Notes under the pieces: generated by a model
Database searches by the model: none
What the model was told of the DNA's origin: nothing
Seen by the model: only the letters and a program-made list of their open reading frames with translations
NCBI GenBank assembly: GCA_013816325.1
Contig: JACDEP010000073.1
Coordinates: 1 to 10,763, forward strand
Direction: 5' to 3'
Length of the DNA stretch: 10,763 nt
Origin: Methylotenera sp.
Lineage (GTDB): Bacteria; Pseudomonadota; Gammaproteobacteria; Burkholderiales; Methylophilaceae
Translations under genes and position numbers: made by a program
Shown: piece by piece, positions 1-6,805 of the stretch
Position numbering within the stretch: position 1 is the first letter of the stretch
Layout: each line of letters opens with the position of its first letter

Positions 1-119
1 GAGGCCTCGTTATTGGTAATGTCACCGGGTGCCAAGTGCATAATCAGGAACGAAATCAGGCTTATACCTACCAGCATAGGTACCATCCATAACACGCGTC
101 TTACTAAATATTTAAGCAT
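1..119 (-). CDS. ABC transporter permease, DppB/OppB type (5'-terminal fragment, runs off the left edge)
   Basis: Only the first 39 codons are present. They read MLKYLVRRVLWMVPMLVGIS and continue with a hydrophobic stretch and LAPGD around residues 29-33. A short basic start (K3, R7, R8), one long transmembrane helix and a following APGD is the classic N-terminus of the DppB/OppB inner-membrane permeases of peptide and nickel ABC importers. The ATG lies 22 bases after the stop of the solute-binding protein gene on the same strand, so the two are probably one operon. An AAGG sits about 15 bases before the start, which is rather far for a ribosome binding site. The family call is fairly safe; the transported substrate cannot be read from this piece. 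Confidence 0.8.
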   Translation of the reverse strand, partial: MLKYLVRRVLWMVPMLVGISLISFLIMHLAPGDITNNEA

Positions 120-141
120 GGATTAGTTTCAATACCTTAAT

Positions 142-1830
142 CTAGTTAGCGGATATTTCATTGTGTCTTAATGGTACGGGAATGTACCAGTCATAAGAGT
201 TCCAGCCAACGCCAGCCGGTGGCGCAGGACTATCTATCCCTTTTACGCGTTTATGGATGGCGGTAAGCCCATAGCCAGCAGATAAGTAAACGATAGGGCA
301 GTCTTCCAGCAATACTTGTGCAAATTCATGATAAATTTTCATACGCTTGTCAGCATTTAGTTCTAGCCGTCCTTGCTCCAGGAGTTTATCCACCGCAGGG
401 TTATGGTAACCGAGAAAATTAAATTTCCCTGGTGCTTGCTGGCTGGAATGCCAGATATTGTATTGGTCCGGGTCTAGGCCTAAACCCCAGCCAAGCACTA
501 CAACATCAAAATCACCAGTTTTAATGAATCGGCTAATAAAGCTTGCCCATTCAATGGCGCGGATTTTGACATCAATACCGACTTCCTTAAGCCTGCGCTG
601 TATAAGCACTGCAGACTTTTCTCGCTCTTTATTTTGGTTTGTGATGATTTCGAATGCGAAAGGCTTTCCGTCTTTTTCCAGGATGCCATCGCCATCAGTA
701 TCTGAAAAACCTGCTTCCTTAAGCAAGGCTTTTGCCTTGTTAACGTCATAAGTGTAGGGCTGCAGGTTAGGATTGCTCCAACGCGTGCCAGGTTTGTAAG
801 GTGAGGCGATGTTGATACCTAGACCTAAGTAAACACCATCAATAATTTCTTGTTTATCAATCGCATAATTAATGGCTTTGCGTACGCGGACATCATCAAA
901 CGGTTTGTGTTTGAGGTTAAAACCAAGGTAGGTATAGCTGTTGCCAAGTTCTTTGTAGAGATTGAGTTTCTTTTGCAACTCTGGTCGGGCTGGAATTATG
1001 CGTGAGAACTTGATGGGGTCTAAGCCCATAGAGTCTATATTGTCTGCCATTAACTCCAAAAACTGGGCTGAGTTATCGGGAATCATGCGAGTGACTAGTT
1101 TATCTATTTTAGCTTGGCCAAGAACGGAATTGGGATTGCGCGAGAGCTTAATATTCTCGCCGTGCGCCCAGCTATCTAATTTGTAATAGCTGCTACCAAT
1201 TGGGTTACGGGCGAACGATGTGGTGTTTAAGTCTTGGTTCTTTAATAAATGTTCAGGCAAAATTTGCAATCCCGCCCAGCTATCCAGTGCTGGTGCGTAT
1301 GCCTGGTCGTAAGTCACGCTGAAAATAAGCGGGCTAGGTGCCTCAGCTTTTTTCACCAGCTGGAAATCAGAAGCATAGGGGCTTGCCAGTTTCGGATCTA
1401 CCACTGCTTTCCAGGTAAACAATACATCTGCACTGGTGAGTGGTTTGCCATCAGCCCATTTCAAGTATGGCTTGAGTTTGAAAGTAATGGTTTTCTGGTC
1501 TTGAGACACTTGCCAGCTTTCGACTAGCTCGCCTTCTAGATCTAGGTTCCTATCGTATCTAAGCAGCTTATTGAAAATATTGCCTGTGATGCTGGCAGAG
1601 GCAGATTCTCCGGCGACCATATAAATCAGGCTAGAAGGCTCGCCTGTCATGGCATCTCTGAGGGTGCCACCTGACATGGGGGGGTAATCTTGATTGAAGT
1701 TGATTAATTCAGATTTGGATTGTTGACCAGAATTACCACAAGAGGCAATTAATACTGAGTAAAGTACTATAAATGCAATGGAAATAAGCCGATCTCTATG
1801 GGCAAGGTGTCGAGCGGAGAGGCTTGGCAT
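142..1830 (-). CDS. Lipoprotein peptide-type ABC transporter substrate-binding protein (SBP family 5)
   Basis: This 562-residue protein should capture a peptide-like ligand in the periplasm and hand it to the permease encoded just downstream. The N-terminus has a basic segment (R12, R14), a hydrophobic core (about 15-28) and a lipobox LIAS-C with the lipidated cysteine at C31, followed by glycine rather than aspartate, so outer-membrane sorting is possible. Family 5 landmarks follow: W125-ADGKPLTSADVLFTW around 125-140, FDDVRVRKAINYAIDK at 311-326, and a DTDGDG acidic loop at 377-382 often seen in OppA-like proteins. The length is normal for the family. The ATG is the only plausible start, because in-frame TAG and TAA stops lie upstream and no other start codon precedes the lipobox; no good Shine-Dalgarno is visible. 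It begins 53 bases after mltD on the same strand. The ligand is unknown; a peptide is the family default. Confidence 0.9.
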   Translation of the reverse strand: MPSLSARHLAHRDRLISIAFIVLYSVLIASCGNSGQQSKSELINFNQDYPPMSGGTLRDAMTGEPSSLIYMVAGESASASITGNIFNKLLRYDRNLDLEGELVESWQVSQDQKTITFKLKPYLKWADGKPLTSADVLFTWKAVVDPKLASPYASDFQLVKKAEAPSPLIFSVTYDQAYAPALDSWAGLQILPEHLLKNQDLNTTSFARNPIGSSYYKLDSWAHGENIKLSRNPNSVLGQAKIDKLVTRMIPDNSAQFLELMADNIDSMGLDPIKFSRIIPARPELQKKLNLYKELGNSYTYLGFNLKHKPFDDVRVRKAINYAIDKQEIIDGVYLGLGINIASPYKPGTRWSNPNLQPYTYDVNKAKALLKEAGFSDTDGDGILEKDGKPFAFEIITNQNKEREKSAVLIQRRLKEVGIDVKIRAIEWASFISRFIKTGDFDVVVLGWGLGLDPDQYNIWHSSQQAPGKFNFLGYHNPAVDKLLEQGRLELNADKRMKIYHEFAQVLLEDCPIVYLSAGYGLTAIHKRVKGIDSPAPPAGVGWNSYDWYIPVPLRHNEISAN

Positions 1831-1883
1831 ATTTATAAAGGCACCATATTTTGACGGCTTATTTTACTACCTTATAACGTTGG

Positions 1884-3776
1884 CTAGGCAGCGCTTGATT
1901 GTTGCATTATCGTTAATTTATCACCAGATTGGATATATGAATTGACGTTTTTGTTCCAGCGTTTGATTTCTATCAAGGTCACGTCAAACCTCTCTGCGAT
2001 GCTGTGGAGTGTATCACCGCGTTTTACCACATAGGTTTTCTTTTTATTTACCGAATTATTATTGGCAGTACGAATGGTTTTTTTCGAGGTGGTTTCTATG
2101 GAAAGCGATTGCCCAATTTTGACATGCATATTTTTTAAGGCGTTAGCTGCCATAATTTGCTTAACACTGACGCCATAACGTTTAGCAATAGTTTGTAAGC
2201 CTTCGCCTTTTTTGACCACGTGGGTAATGTCGCTTTTCTTCGCCACCTCGTCGTCACTCGCATTGCTTTCAGTGCCTGCCATATCTATAGCAAGGGCTGT
2301 CAGGTTGCTATTAATAGCCTGGGCATTGGGTTCGTCGATTGATGCGATAGCAGAGTCTTGTGTAGGCGCAAATGTGGTTTGATGGCCATTAGGAACAAGA
2401 ATCGTGGAAGATTTCTTTAACTTTTTATTATCTGGTAAATCATTCACGTCTCGTAGTTGCGCAACCTGTATGCCAAACTTCTTAGCGATGCTATCCATAC
2501 GCTCGCCGCGTTTGGCCAAATAAGTTTTCCAGCTGACTAATGGTTTGTTATAGCCGGCTAGATTATCTTTAAATGTCTGGGCAGCAGAAATAGGTAACAA
2601 GAGCTCATGTTTATCGCCTACGCTGGCAATCACCGGGCGGTTGAATCCCGGATTCAACGCGGTAAATTCCTCATAGGAAATTTCAGCAAGTTTGGCTGCC
2701 AGACGCGCGTCAATTTGGGCCGGTGCAGAAACTTTAGCAAAGTAAGCACTGTTTGCAATCGTTTGAATTTGCAGGCCGTAGTTTTCGGGATTTGTCATCA
2801 GGTTCTTGATTGCTTGCAACTTAGGGACGTAGTTACGGGTTTCAAGCGGCAGATTGAGACTTTCGTAATCAGTGGGTAAACCTAGCTTGCGGTTACGTTC
2901 AATAGCACGGCTAACCGTACCTTCTCCAGCATTGTATGCGGCTAGGGCAAGGTCCCAGGCGCCAAACATCGCATGTAATTTTTGCAGGTAGGTGAGGGCC
3001 GCATCTGTTGCGGCGGTGACGTTACGGCGATTATCCACCCACCAGTCTTGCTTTAGGCCAAAGTTCTTTCCCGTGGACGGGATGAACTGCCACATGCCGG
3101 AAGCGCTGCTGCGTGAAAAAGCTTGGGGATTGTAAGCACTTTCTATCATCGGTAGTAGGGCAATTTCAGTAGGCATGCCCCGTTTTTCTACTTCTTCCAC
3201 AATGTGGAACAGATATTTCTGGCTGCGTTCGATCATGCGCTTCATATAATCCGGGCGTGAGCTATACCAGTTTTCATGCTTGGTAATGAGCTCGGAAGTG
3301 GAATCAGGAATTGCATAACCATCTTTAATACGCTGCCATAAATCATCGTTAATGATAGCGACGTTGCCCGATTGCACAGCATCGAGATCATTTATTTTTG
3401 TGTCTAGCGTGTCATGCAGGCGGCCATTCCTACTGTCCTGCGCTGGCAAGGGACTTATGTTGGCGCTATTTGAATTTGAAGCTGTACCTGGTGTTACGGG
3501 GTTATTAACTGAACTGTCTGAGCCTAAATTGCGCGGAGTCGGCTTGTAATTATCGTCCGCATAAATGATGATTTCATCGCCGACTACATTAGAATCCGCA
3601 TAAGAATGGCTGCTGGCAAAAATACAGAAGACACTGATACCGATTATAGCTAGCTTGGCTGTAACAGCATTTGAAAATGCAGGAGTACGCGTACTAAAAG
3701 AACGAAAGCTTAAGCAACACAACTTTACGAAGGTATTTCCCATCTGACAAATGCGCAAAACTGATAATGAAAACAT
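1884..3776 (-). CDS. mltD: Membrane-bound-type lytic murein transglycosylase D (SLT domain plus three LysM domains)
   Basis: This 630-residue enzyme cleaves the MurNAc-GlcNAc bond of peptidoglycan non-hydrolytically, leaving 1,6-anhydroMurNAc ends, in the periplasm. The N-terminus has an unusually long basic region and a hydrophobic core at about 42-54, with likely signal peptidase I cleavage after SYA60. No lipobox is seen, unlike the E. coli lipoprotein. A Ser/Asn-rich linker covers about 83-117. The SLT domain (about 185-310) has the catalytic glutamate E212 in LLPMIESAYNP, then GMWQFIPSTG (227-236) and AAYNAGEG (279-286). Three peptidoglycan-binding LysM domains follow at about 417-462, 518-561 and 581-624. 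The chosen ATG has a weak GAGCGG ahead of it and lies about 22 bases below a good promoter; M12 is a possible alternative start. It sits next to gloB, as in E. coli. Confidence 0.95.
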   Translation of the reverse strand: MFSLSVLRICQMGNTFVKLCCLSFRSFSTRTPAFSNAVTAKLAIIGISVFCIFASSHSYADSNVVGDEIIIYADDNYKPTPRNLGSDSSVNNPVTPGTASNSNSANISPLPAQDSRNGRLHDTLDTKINDLDAVQSGNVAIINDDLWQRIKDGYAIPDSTSELITKHENWYSSRPDYMKRMIERSQKYLFHIVEEVEKRGMPTEIALLPMIESAYNPQAFSRSSASGMWQFIPSTGKNFGLKQDWWVDNRRNVTAATDAALTYLQKLHAMFGAWDLALAAYNAGEGTVSRAIERNRKLGLPTDYESLNLPLETRNYVPKLQAIKNLMTNPENYGLQIQTIANSAYFAKVSAPAQIDARLAAKLAEISYEEFTALNPGFNRPVIASVGDKHELLLPISAAQTFKDNLAGYNKPLVSWKTYLAKRGERMDSIAKKFGIQVAQLRDVNDLPDNKKLKKSSTILVPNGHQTTFAPTQDSAIASIDEPNAQAINSNLTALAIDMAGTESNASDDEVAKKSDITHVVKKGEGLQTIAKRYGVSVKQIMAANALKNMHVKIGQSLSIETTSKKTIRTANNNSVNKKKTYVVKRGDTLHSIAERFDVTLIEIKRWNKNVNSYIQSGDKLTIMQQSSAA

Positions 3777-3804
3777 AAACCCGCTCTAGTCATAAAGTTG
3801 CAAC

Positions 3805-3834
3805 ATAGTAACGAACAGGCAAGTTCATAGTCAA
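3805..3834 (-). promoter_or_regulatory. Candidate sigma-70 promoter of mltD
   Basis: Reading on the minus strand, TTGACT (3829-3834) and TACTAT (3805-3810) are separated by 18 bases, each matching five of six consensus positions. The predicted transcript starts near 3798, about 22 bases ahead of the mltD ATG, which supports that start codon. The region upstream (about 3841-3890) is very A/T-rich and could act as an UP element. This gives mltD its own promoter although gloB lies upstream on the same strand. It is a prediction from sequence only. Confidence 0.55.
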
Positions 3835-3891
3835 GTAAAAGCATGTAAATTGTTTTAAATTTTATTTTACAAATGCTTTATATCTCAATGA

Positions 3892-4668
3892 TTAATAATG
3901 ATTTCTCATTTCCCTGATAGTTTTGAAAACTTCCAAAGGGGGAATATTTCCTAACTGTAGAGATAATAATATTTCAGGATTGGTGCATCTCAAAAAAGGA
4001 TTGGTTGCTAGTTCGAGAATTAGGGTAGAGGGTAGGCTGGGCTCTGAGGCGTGACGCAACTTTTCAGTATCATATTTACGCTGTAAAAGATCTGTGTTAT
4101 TCGGTTCTAGGAACAATGCGAAATTAATGTTATGCAGCGTGTATTCGTGCGTACAGTAGACTTTGGTAGTAGGCGGTAAATCTGCTAACTTTTTTAGGGA
4201 ATTGAACATCTGTTCCGGCGTTCCTTCAAATAGTCGCCCACAACCCGCGCCGAATAAGGTGTCTCCGCAAAAAAGTATATCTGGCGAGTAATAAGCAATA
4301 TGACCTAAAGTATGGCCGGGTAAATCGATCACAGAAAAATCCAGGCCGAACTCCGGTAGGCTGACGGTATTCGGCTCACTCACCGGATGATGCTTGAAAT
4401 TATAATTCTCATACCTTGGCGCATAGATAGCGGCGTTGGAATAATGCTTTAACAAAGTTGATACGCCGCCGATATGGTCATGGTGATGGTGGGTAACCAA
4501 AATGGCGCTGAGGCTCAAGCTTAATTGGTTGAGTGTAGCGATCACCGGCGCAGCATCACCCGGGTCCACGATTACCGCTTTCGTCCCGTTATGAAGTAAC
4601 CAGATATAGTTATCCTTAAAAGCAGGAATGGGTATAATTTGTAACTTATGTTGCATACTCTCTATCAT
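3892..4668 (-). CDS. gloB: Hydroxyacylglutathione hydrolase (glyoxalase II)
   Basis: GloB hydrolyses S-D-lactoylglutathione to D-lactate and glutathione, the second step of methylglyoxal detoxification in the cytoplasm. The 258-residue protein is a complete metallo-beta-lactamase fold enzyme. The binuclear metal site is intact: H60, H62, D64 and H65 in THHHHDH, then H119 in LPGHTLGH, bridging D136 in FCGDTLF, and H174 in YCTHEY. The DNY at residues 19-21 and the C-terminal NPFLR typical of glyoxalase II are also present. The coordinates use the first ATG; a second ATG at codon 5 (4654-4656) would also leave the whole fold intact and lies where family members usually begin. The gene diverges from the yafS-like gene with only 45 bases between starts and is upstream of mltD, an arrangement shared with E. 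coli. Confidence 0.95.
   Translation of the reverse strand: MIESMQHKLQIIPIPAFKDNYIWLLHNGTKAVIVDPGDAAPVIATLNQLSLSLSAILVTHHHHDHIGGVSTLLKHYSNAAIYAPRYENYNFKHHPVSEPNTVSLPEFGLDFSVIDLPGHTLGHIAYYSPDILFCGDTLFGAGCGRLFEGTPEQMFNSLKKLADLPPTTKVYCTHEYTLHNINFALFLEPNNTDLLQRKYDTEKLRHASEPSLPSTLILELATNPFLRCTNPEILLSLQLGNIPPLEVFKTIREMRNHY
4610..4638 (+). promoter_or_regulatory. Candidate promoter for the yafS-rnhA-dnaQ direction, inside the gloB 5' end
   Basis: A perfect TATAAT lies at 4633-4638, with a poor TTATCC at the right distance (4610-4615, 17-base spacer). The transcript would start near 4645 and have a leader of roughly 70 bases before the methyltransferase ATG at 4714. The -35 element is weak, so this is tentative. 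If real, it faces the gloB promoter-like element and the two transcripts would overlap at their 5' ends. Confidence 0.3.
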
Positions 4669-4692
4669 TTGTTCAGCCGCCTAAAATGTCAA
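4664..4692 (-). promoter_or_regulatory. Promoter-like sequence overlapping the gloB start
   Basis: On the minus strand a perfect TTGACA (4687-4692) is followed after 17 bases by AATGAT (4664-4669, four of six matches to TATAAT). The -10 would overlap the first possible gloB ATG, and the transcript would begin at or one base before the second ATG (4654-4656), giving a leaderless or nearly leaderless message. It could equally be a chance match, with the true promoter further upstream inside the divergent gene. Confidence 0.35.
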
Positions 4693-4713
4693 TAGAACCT
4701 TTTCGGCTTAATC

Positions 4714-5541
4714 ATGAATAAATCGTCCAAACCTATGCTTTTGCCGGACGAAATGCTCAGCCTGCAACAGACATGGCTAGAAACTTCTTTAGGACAATAT
4801 TTATTAGCGAAAGAGCAGGCCTTATACGACCAGGCCGTGGTAGACCTTTTTGGATTTAATGCACTGCAAATGGGTTTTTTGCAGATGGATCTATTGAGGA
4901 ACTCTCGCATTCCTCACCGTTTCAAATCCAGCGAATTCACCAATGAATTAATAGCAAACCATTTGCGTTGCTGCGATGATTTCCTACCATTTGCCGATAT
5001 GAGCCTAGATTTATTGATACTCCCCCATAGATTGGAATTCAGTGAACGTCCGCACCAGACCTTACGAGAAGCTGAGCGCGTGATGATGCCGGAAGGACAT
5101 TTGCTCATCTCCGGCTTTAATCCTTATAGTAGCTGGGGAATTATGGCGGGTATAAGCAAGCGACTTTCATGCAGGAAGAGTTTTGCTAAAAAATTTCCGC
5201 AGAGGTTTCCGTGGTGCGGTGAGTTTATCAGTTTAGCTAGAATGAAAGACTGGTTAAAATTACTTGGCTTTGAAATAATCTCCGTTCAAATGAGTTGCCA
5301 TGTACCACCTTTTGAACAGGCGCTTTGGCATAGAAGGTTTACTTTTATGGACAGGCTAGGCGAACGTTGCTGTAACATACTGGGTGGTGACTATTTTATT
5401 GTGGCGAAAAAGCGTGTGGTAGGGATGACACCGTTAAAACCGAATTGGAAAAAAACACCGCTAAAATCTGCGCTAGTGATCAAACCTACGCAATCTCGAC
5501 CATCGCAGAAAAAAATCCTTAAAACAAATAACAAAAAATAA
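4714..5541 (+). CDS. yafS: YafS-like class I SAM-dependent methyltransferase-fold protein
   Basis: This 275-residue cytoplasmic protein resembles E. coli YafS in sequence pattern and in place, between gloB and rnhA. Visible landmarks are FGFNALQMG (46-54) where SAM-binding motif I should be, LPFADMSLDLLILPHRLEF (91-109), a REAERVMMPEGHLLISGFNP segment (118-137) typical of the Methyltransf_11 fold, and a lysine-rich tail (about 240-275). The substrate is unknown. Motif I lacks the usual GxGxG, so catalytic activity is not certain. No Shine-Dalgarno is seen before the first ATG; M8 and M14 are alternative starts, and conserved sequence only begins near W21. The stop is 10 bases before rnhA on the same strand, so co-transcription is likely. 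The family assignment is good; the enzymatic role is unproven. Confidence 0.8.
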   Translation: MNKSSKPMLLPDEMLSLQQTWLETSLGQYLLAKEQALYDQAVVDLFGFNALQMGFLQMDLLRNSRIPHRFKSSEFTNELIANHLRCCDDFLPFADMSLDLLILPHRLEFSERPHQTLREAERVMMPEGHLLISGFNPYSSWGIMAGISKRLSCRKSFAKKFPQRFPWCGEFISLARMKDWLKLLGFEIISVQMSCHVPPFEQALWHRRFTFMDRLGERCCNILGGDYFIVAKKRVVGMTPLKPNWKKTPLKSALVIKPTQSRPSQKKILKTNNKK

Positions 5542-5551
5542 TGAGTAGCGA

Positions 5552-6040
5552 ATGAGTGAAGTAAATGATGCCGTGAATAAAACCAATGAAGTGGTCATAT
5601 ATGCGGATGGTGCTTGTAAGGGCAATCCTGGTCCCGGTGGTTGGGGCGCCTGGATTCAATATGATGAACACGAGAAAGAGCTATTCGGTGGGGCACCGCT
5701 AACTACCAATAACCGTATGGAATTGACGGCTGTAATCAAGGCGATTGAGGCATTAAAGCGGCCCTGTAAAATCAAGGTATATACCGATTCCGTTTACGTG
5801 CAAAAAGGTATTTCGGAATGGATAATTGGTTGGAAAGCACGTAATTGGCGCACTGCGGATAAGAAGCCAGTTAAAAATGACGATTTATGGCGTGAATTAG
5901 ATGAGCTCGTTCAGCAACACCAAATACAATGGTTATGGGTAAAAGGCCACGCTGGTGATATCGGCAATGAACGGGCTGATATGCTTGCGAATAAGGGGGT
6001 GGAGCAGTTGCTAAATGCACCTTCTCTCTTTATAGATTAA
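5552..6040 (+). CDS. rnhA: Ribonuclease HI
   Basis: RNase HI cuts the RNA strand of RNA-DNA hybrids, removing R-loops and primer remnants in the cytoplasm with Mg2+. The 162-residue protein carries the full catalytic set: D19 in YADGACKGNPGPGGWG, E57 in NNRMELTA, D79 in YTDSVYV and D143 in GNERADMLAN, plus the active-site histidine H133 in VKGHAGD. The basic, tryptophan-rich handle region (about 90-108, IIGWKARNWRTADKKPVKN) that grips the hybrid is also present. A short extra N-terminus of about 12 residues precedes the conserved core. The start ATG follows the upstream stop by 10 bases and has only a weak GAG as ribosome binding site. It reads in the same direction as dnaQ, unlike in E. coli. 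Confidence 0.97.
   Translation: MSEVNDAVNKTNEVVIYADGACKGNPGPGGWGAWIQYDEHEKELFGGAPLTTNNRMELTAVIKAIEALKRPCKIKVYTDSVYVQKGISEWIIGWKARNWRTADKKPVKNDDLWRELDELVQQHQIQWLWVKGHAGDIGNERADMLANKGVEQLLNAPSLFID
6008..6036 (+). promoter_or_regulatory. Weak candidate promoter for dnaQ within the 3' end of rnhA
   Basis: TTGCTA (6008-6013) and TATAGA (6031-6036) are separated by 17 bases, each with four of six consensus matches. Transcription would begin near 6043, about 27 bases before the dnaQ ATG. It could let dnaQ, and perhaps the rfb genes beyond it, be made independently of yafS and rnhA. The match is modest and could be chance. Confidence 0.25.
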
Positions 6041-6069
6041 CCGCTAAAAAAAGAAATTGAAAATAATTA

Positions 6070-6762
6070 ATGAGACAGATTTTTTTAGATACTGAAACGA
6101 CAGGCTTATACCCAGCTCAAGGCCATCGCATTATCGAGATTGCCGCAGTTGAGATGGTCAACCGCCGACCGACCTCTAACCACTATCATGTTTACCTGAA
6201 TCCTGACCGTGAGATAGATGCTGGCGCACAAGAGGTGCATGGTATTACGCTAGAATTTTTGCAAGATAAACCCCGTTTTGACGCGATAGCTCATGATTTC
6301 ATTGCCTTTATTGGCGATGCAGAACTCATTATTCACAATGCACCATTTGATGTAGCGTTTTTGAATGCTGAATTAGGGCGCTTGGGTTTGCAACCCTTGG
6401 AATCATTCAGCGGTAAAATCACCGATACCTTGAGAATGGCCAAGGATTCCAGGCCCGGCCAGCGTAATAATTTGGATGCGCTGTGTAGGCATTTTGGTAT
6501 TGATAACTCTAGGCGCACCTTGCACGGTGCCTTGCTGGATGCGGAGTTGCTGGCTGAAGTCTATATGGCTATGACGCGCGGCCAAGACAGCCTGATGATG
6601 GAGTTGGATAGGCCTGAGCGGATGAGTAGCGCCGTAGATATGCAAGCCCTTCAACCTTTGATTATCAAACTTGCTAGCGAGGCTGAAAATGCTGCACATC
6701 TGGAATACTTAGTAGCGCTTGAAAAAAGTGGTTGCTGCTTATGGAACACAGTAAAAAATTAA
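6070..6762 (+). CDS. dnaQ: DNA polymerase III epsilon subunit (3'-5' proofreading exonuclease)
   Basis: The 230-residue protein is the proofreading exonuclease of the replicative polymerase core, bound to alpha and theta-like partners. It is a DEDDh exonuclease with all five residues present: D7 and E9 in LDTETTG (Exo I), D94 in HNAPFDVAFL (Exo II), and H152 and D157 in RTLHGALLDAELLAEVY (Exo III). After the catalytic domain, QDSLMM at 172-177 sits where E. coli epsilon has its sliding-clamp-binding hexapeptide, and the remaining C-terminal tail (about 178-230) should bind the polymerase alpha subunit. The length is close to that of other proteobacterial epsilon subunits. It starts 29 bases after rnhA and ends 43 bases before rfbB, all on the plus strand. 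No strong Shine-Dalgarno is visible. Confidence 0.96.
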   Translation: MRQIFLDTETTGLYPAQGHRIIEIAAVEMVNRRPTSNHYHVYLNPDREIDAGAQEVHGITLEFLQDKPRFDAIAHDFIAFIGDAELIIHNAPFDVAFLNAELGRLGLQPLESFSGKITDTLRMAKDSRPGQRNNLDALCRHFGIDNSRRTLHGALLDAELLAEVYMAMTRGQDSLMMELDRPERMSSAVDMQALQPLIIKLASEAENAAHLEYLVALEKSGCCLWNTVKN

Positions 6763-6805
6763 AATAAAAACATTAGACCAAACAATACATTTAGAAAGTT
6801 ATTGC

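Noticed and set aside
679..702. DTDGDG acidic loop in the solute-binding protein as a novel calcium site
   Set aside because: This loop is common in OppA-like family 5 proteins, and the twelfth-position acidic ligand of a true EF-hand is missing (G388).
458..1527. Several open frames of 74-97 codons on the plus strand opposite the solute-binding protein gene
   Set aside because: They lie wholly antisense to a well-supported 562-residue gene, show no family motif, and have no ribosome binding site or operon context.
3845..3870. A/T-rich imperfect palindrome between gloB and mltD (GTAAA ... TTTAC arms)
   Set aside because: Only five outer base pairs match, with no GC stem or T run; it is neither a terminator nor a convincing operator. 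It may simply be the A/T-rich region upstream of the mltD promoter.
4675..4708. AGCCG ... CGGCT inverted repeat in the gloB/yafS intergenic region
   Set aside because: Five-base arms 24 bases apart are expected by chance.
6403..6699. A 98-codon minus-strand frame opposite dnaQ
   Set aside because: It is antisense to the Exo III region of dnaQ, has no recognisable domain, and is explained by the codon pattern of the real gene.
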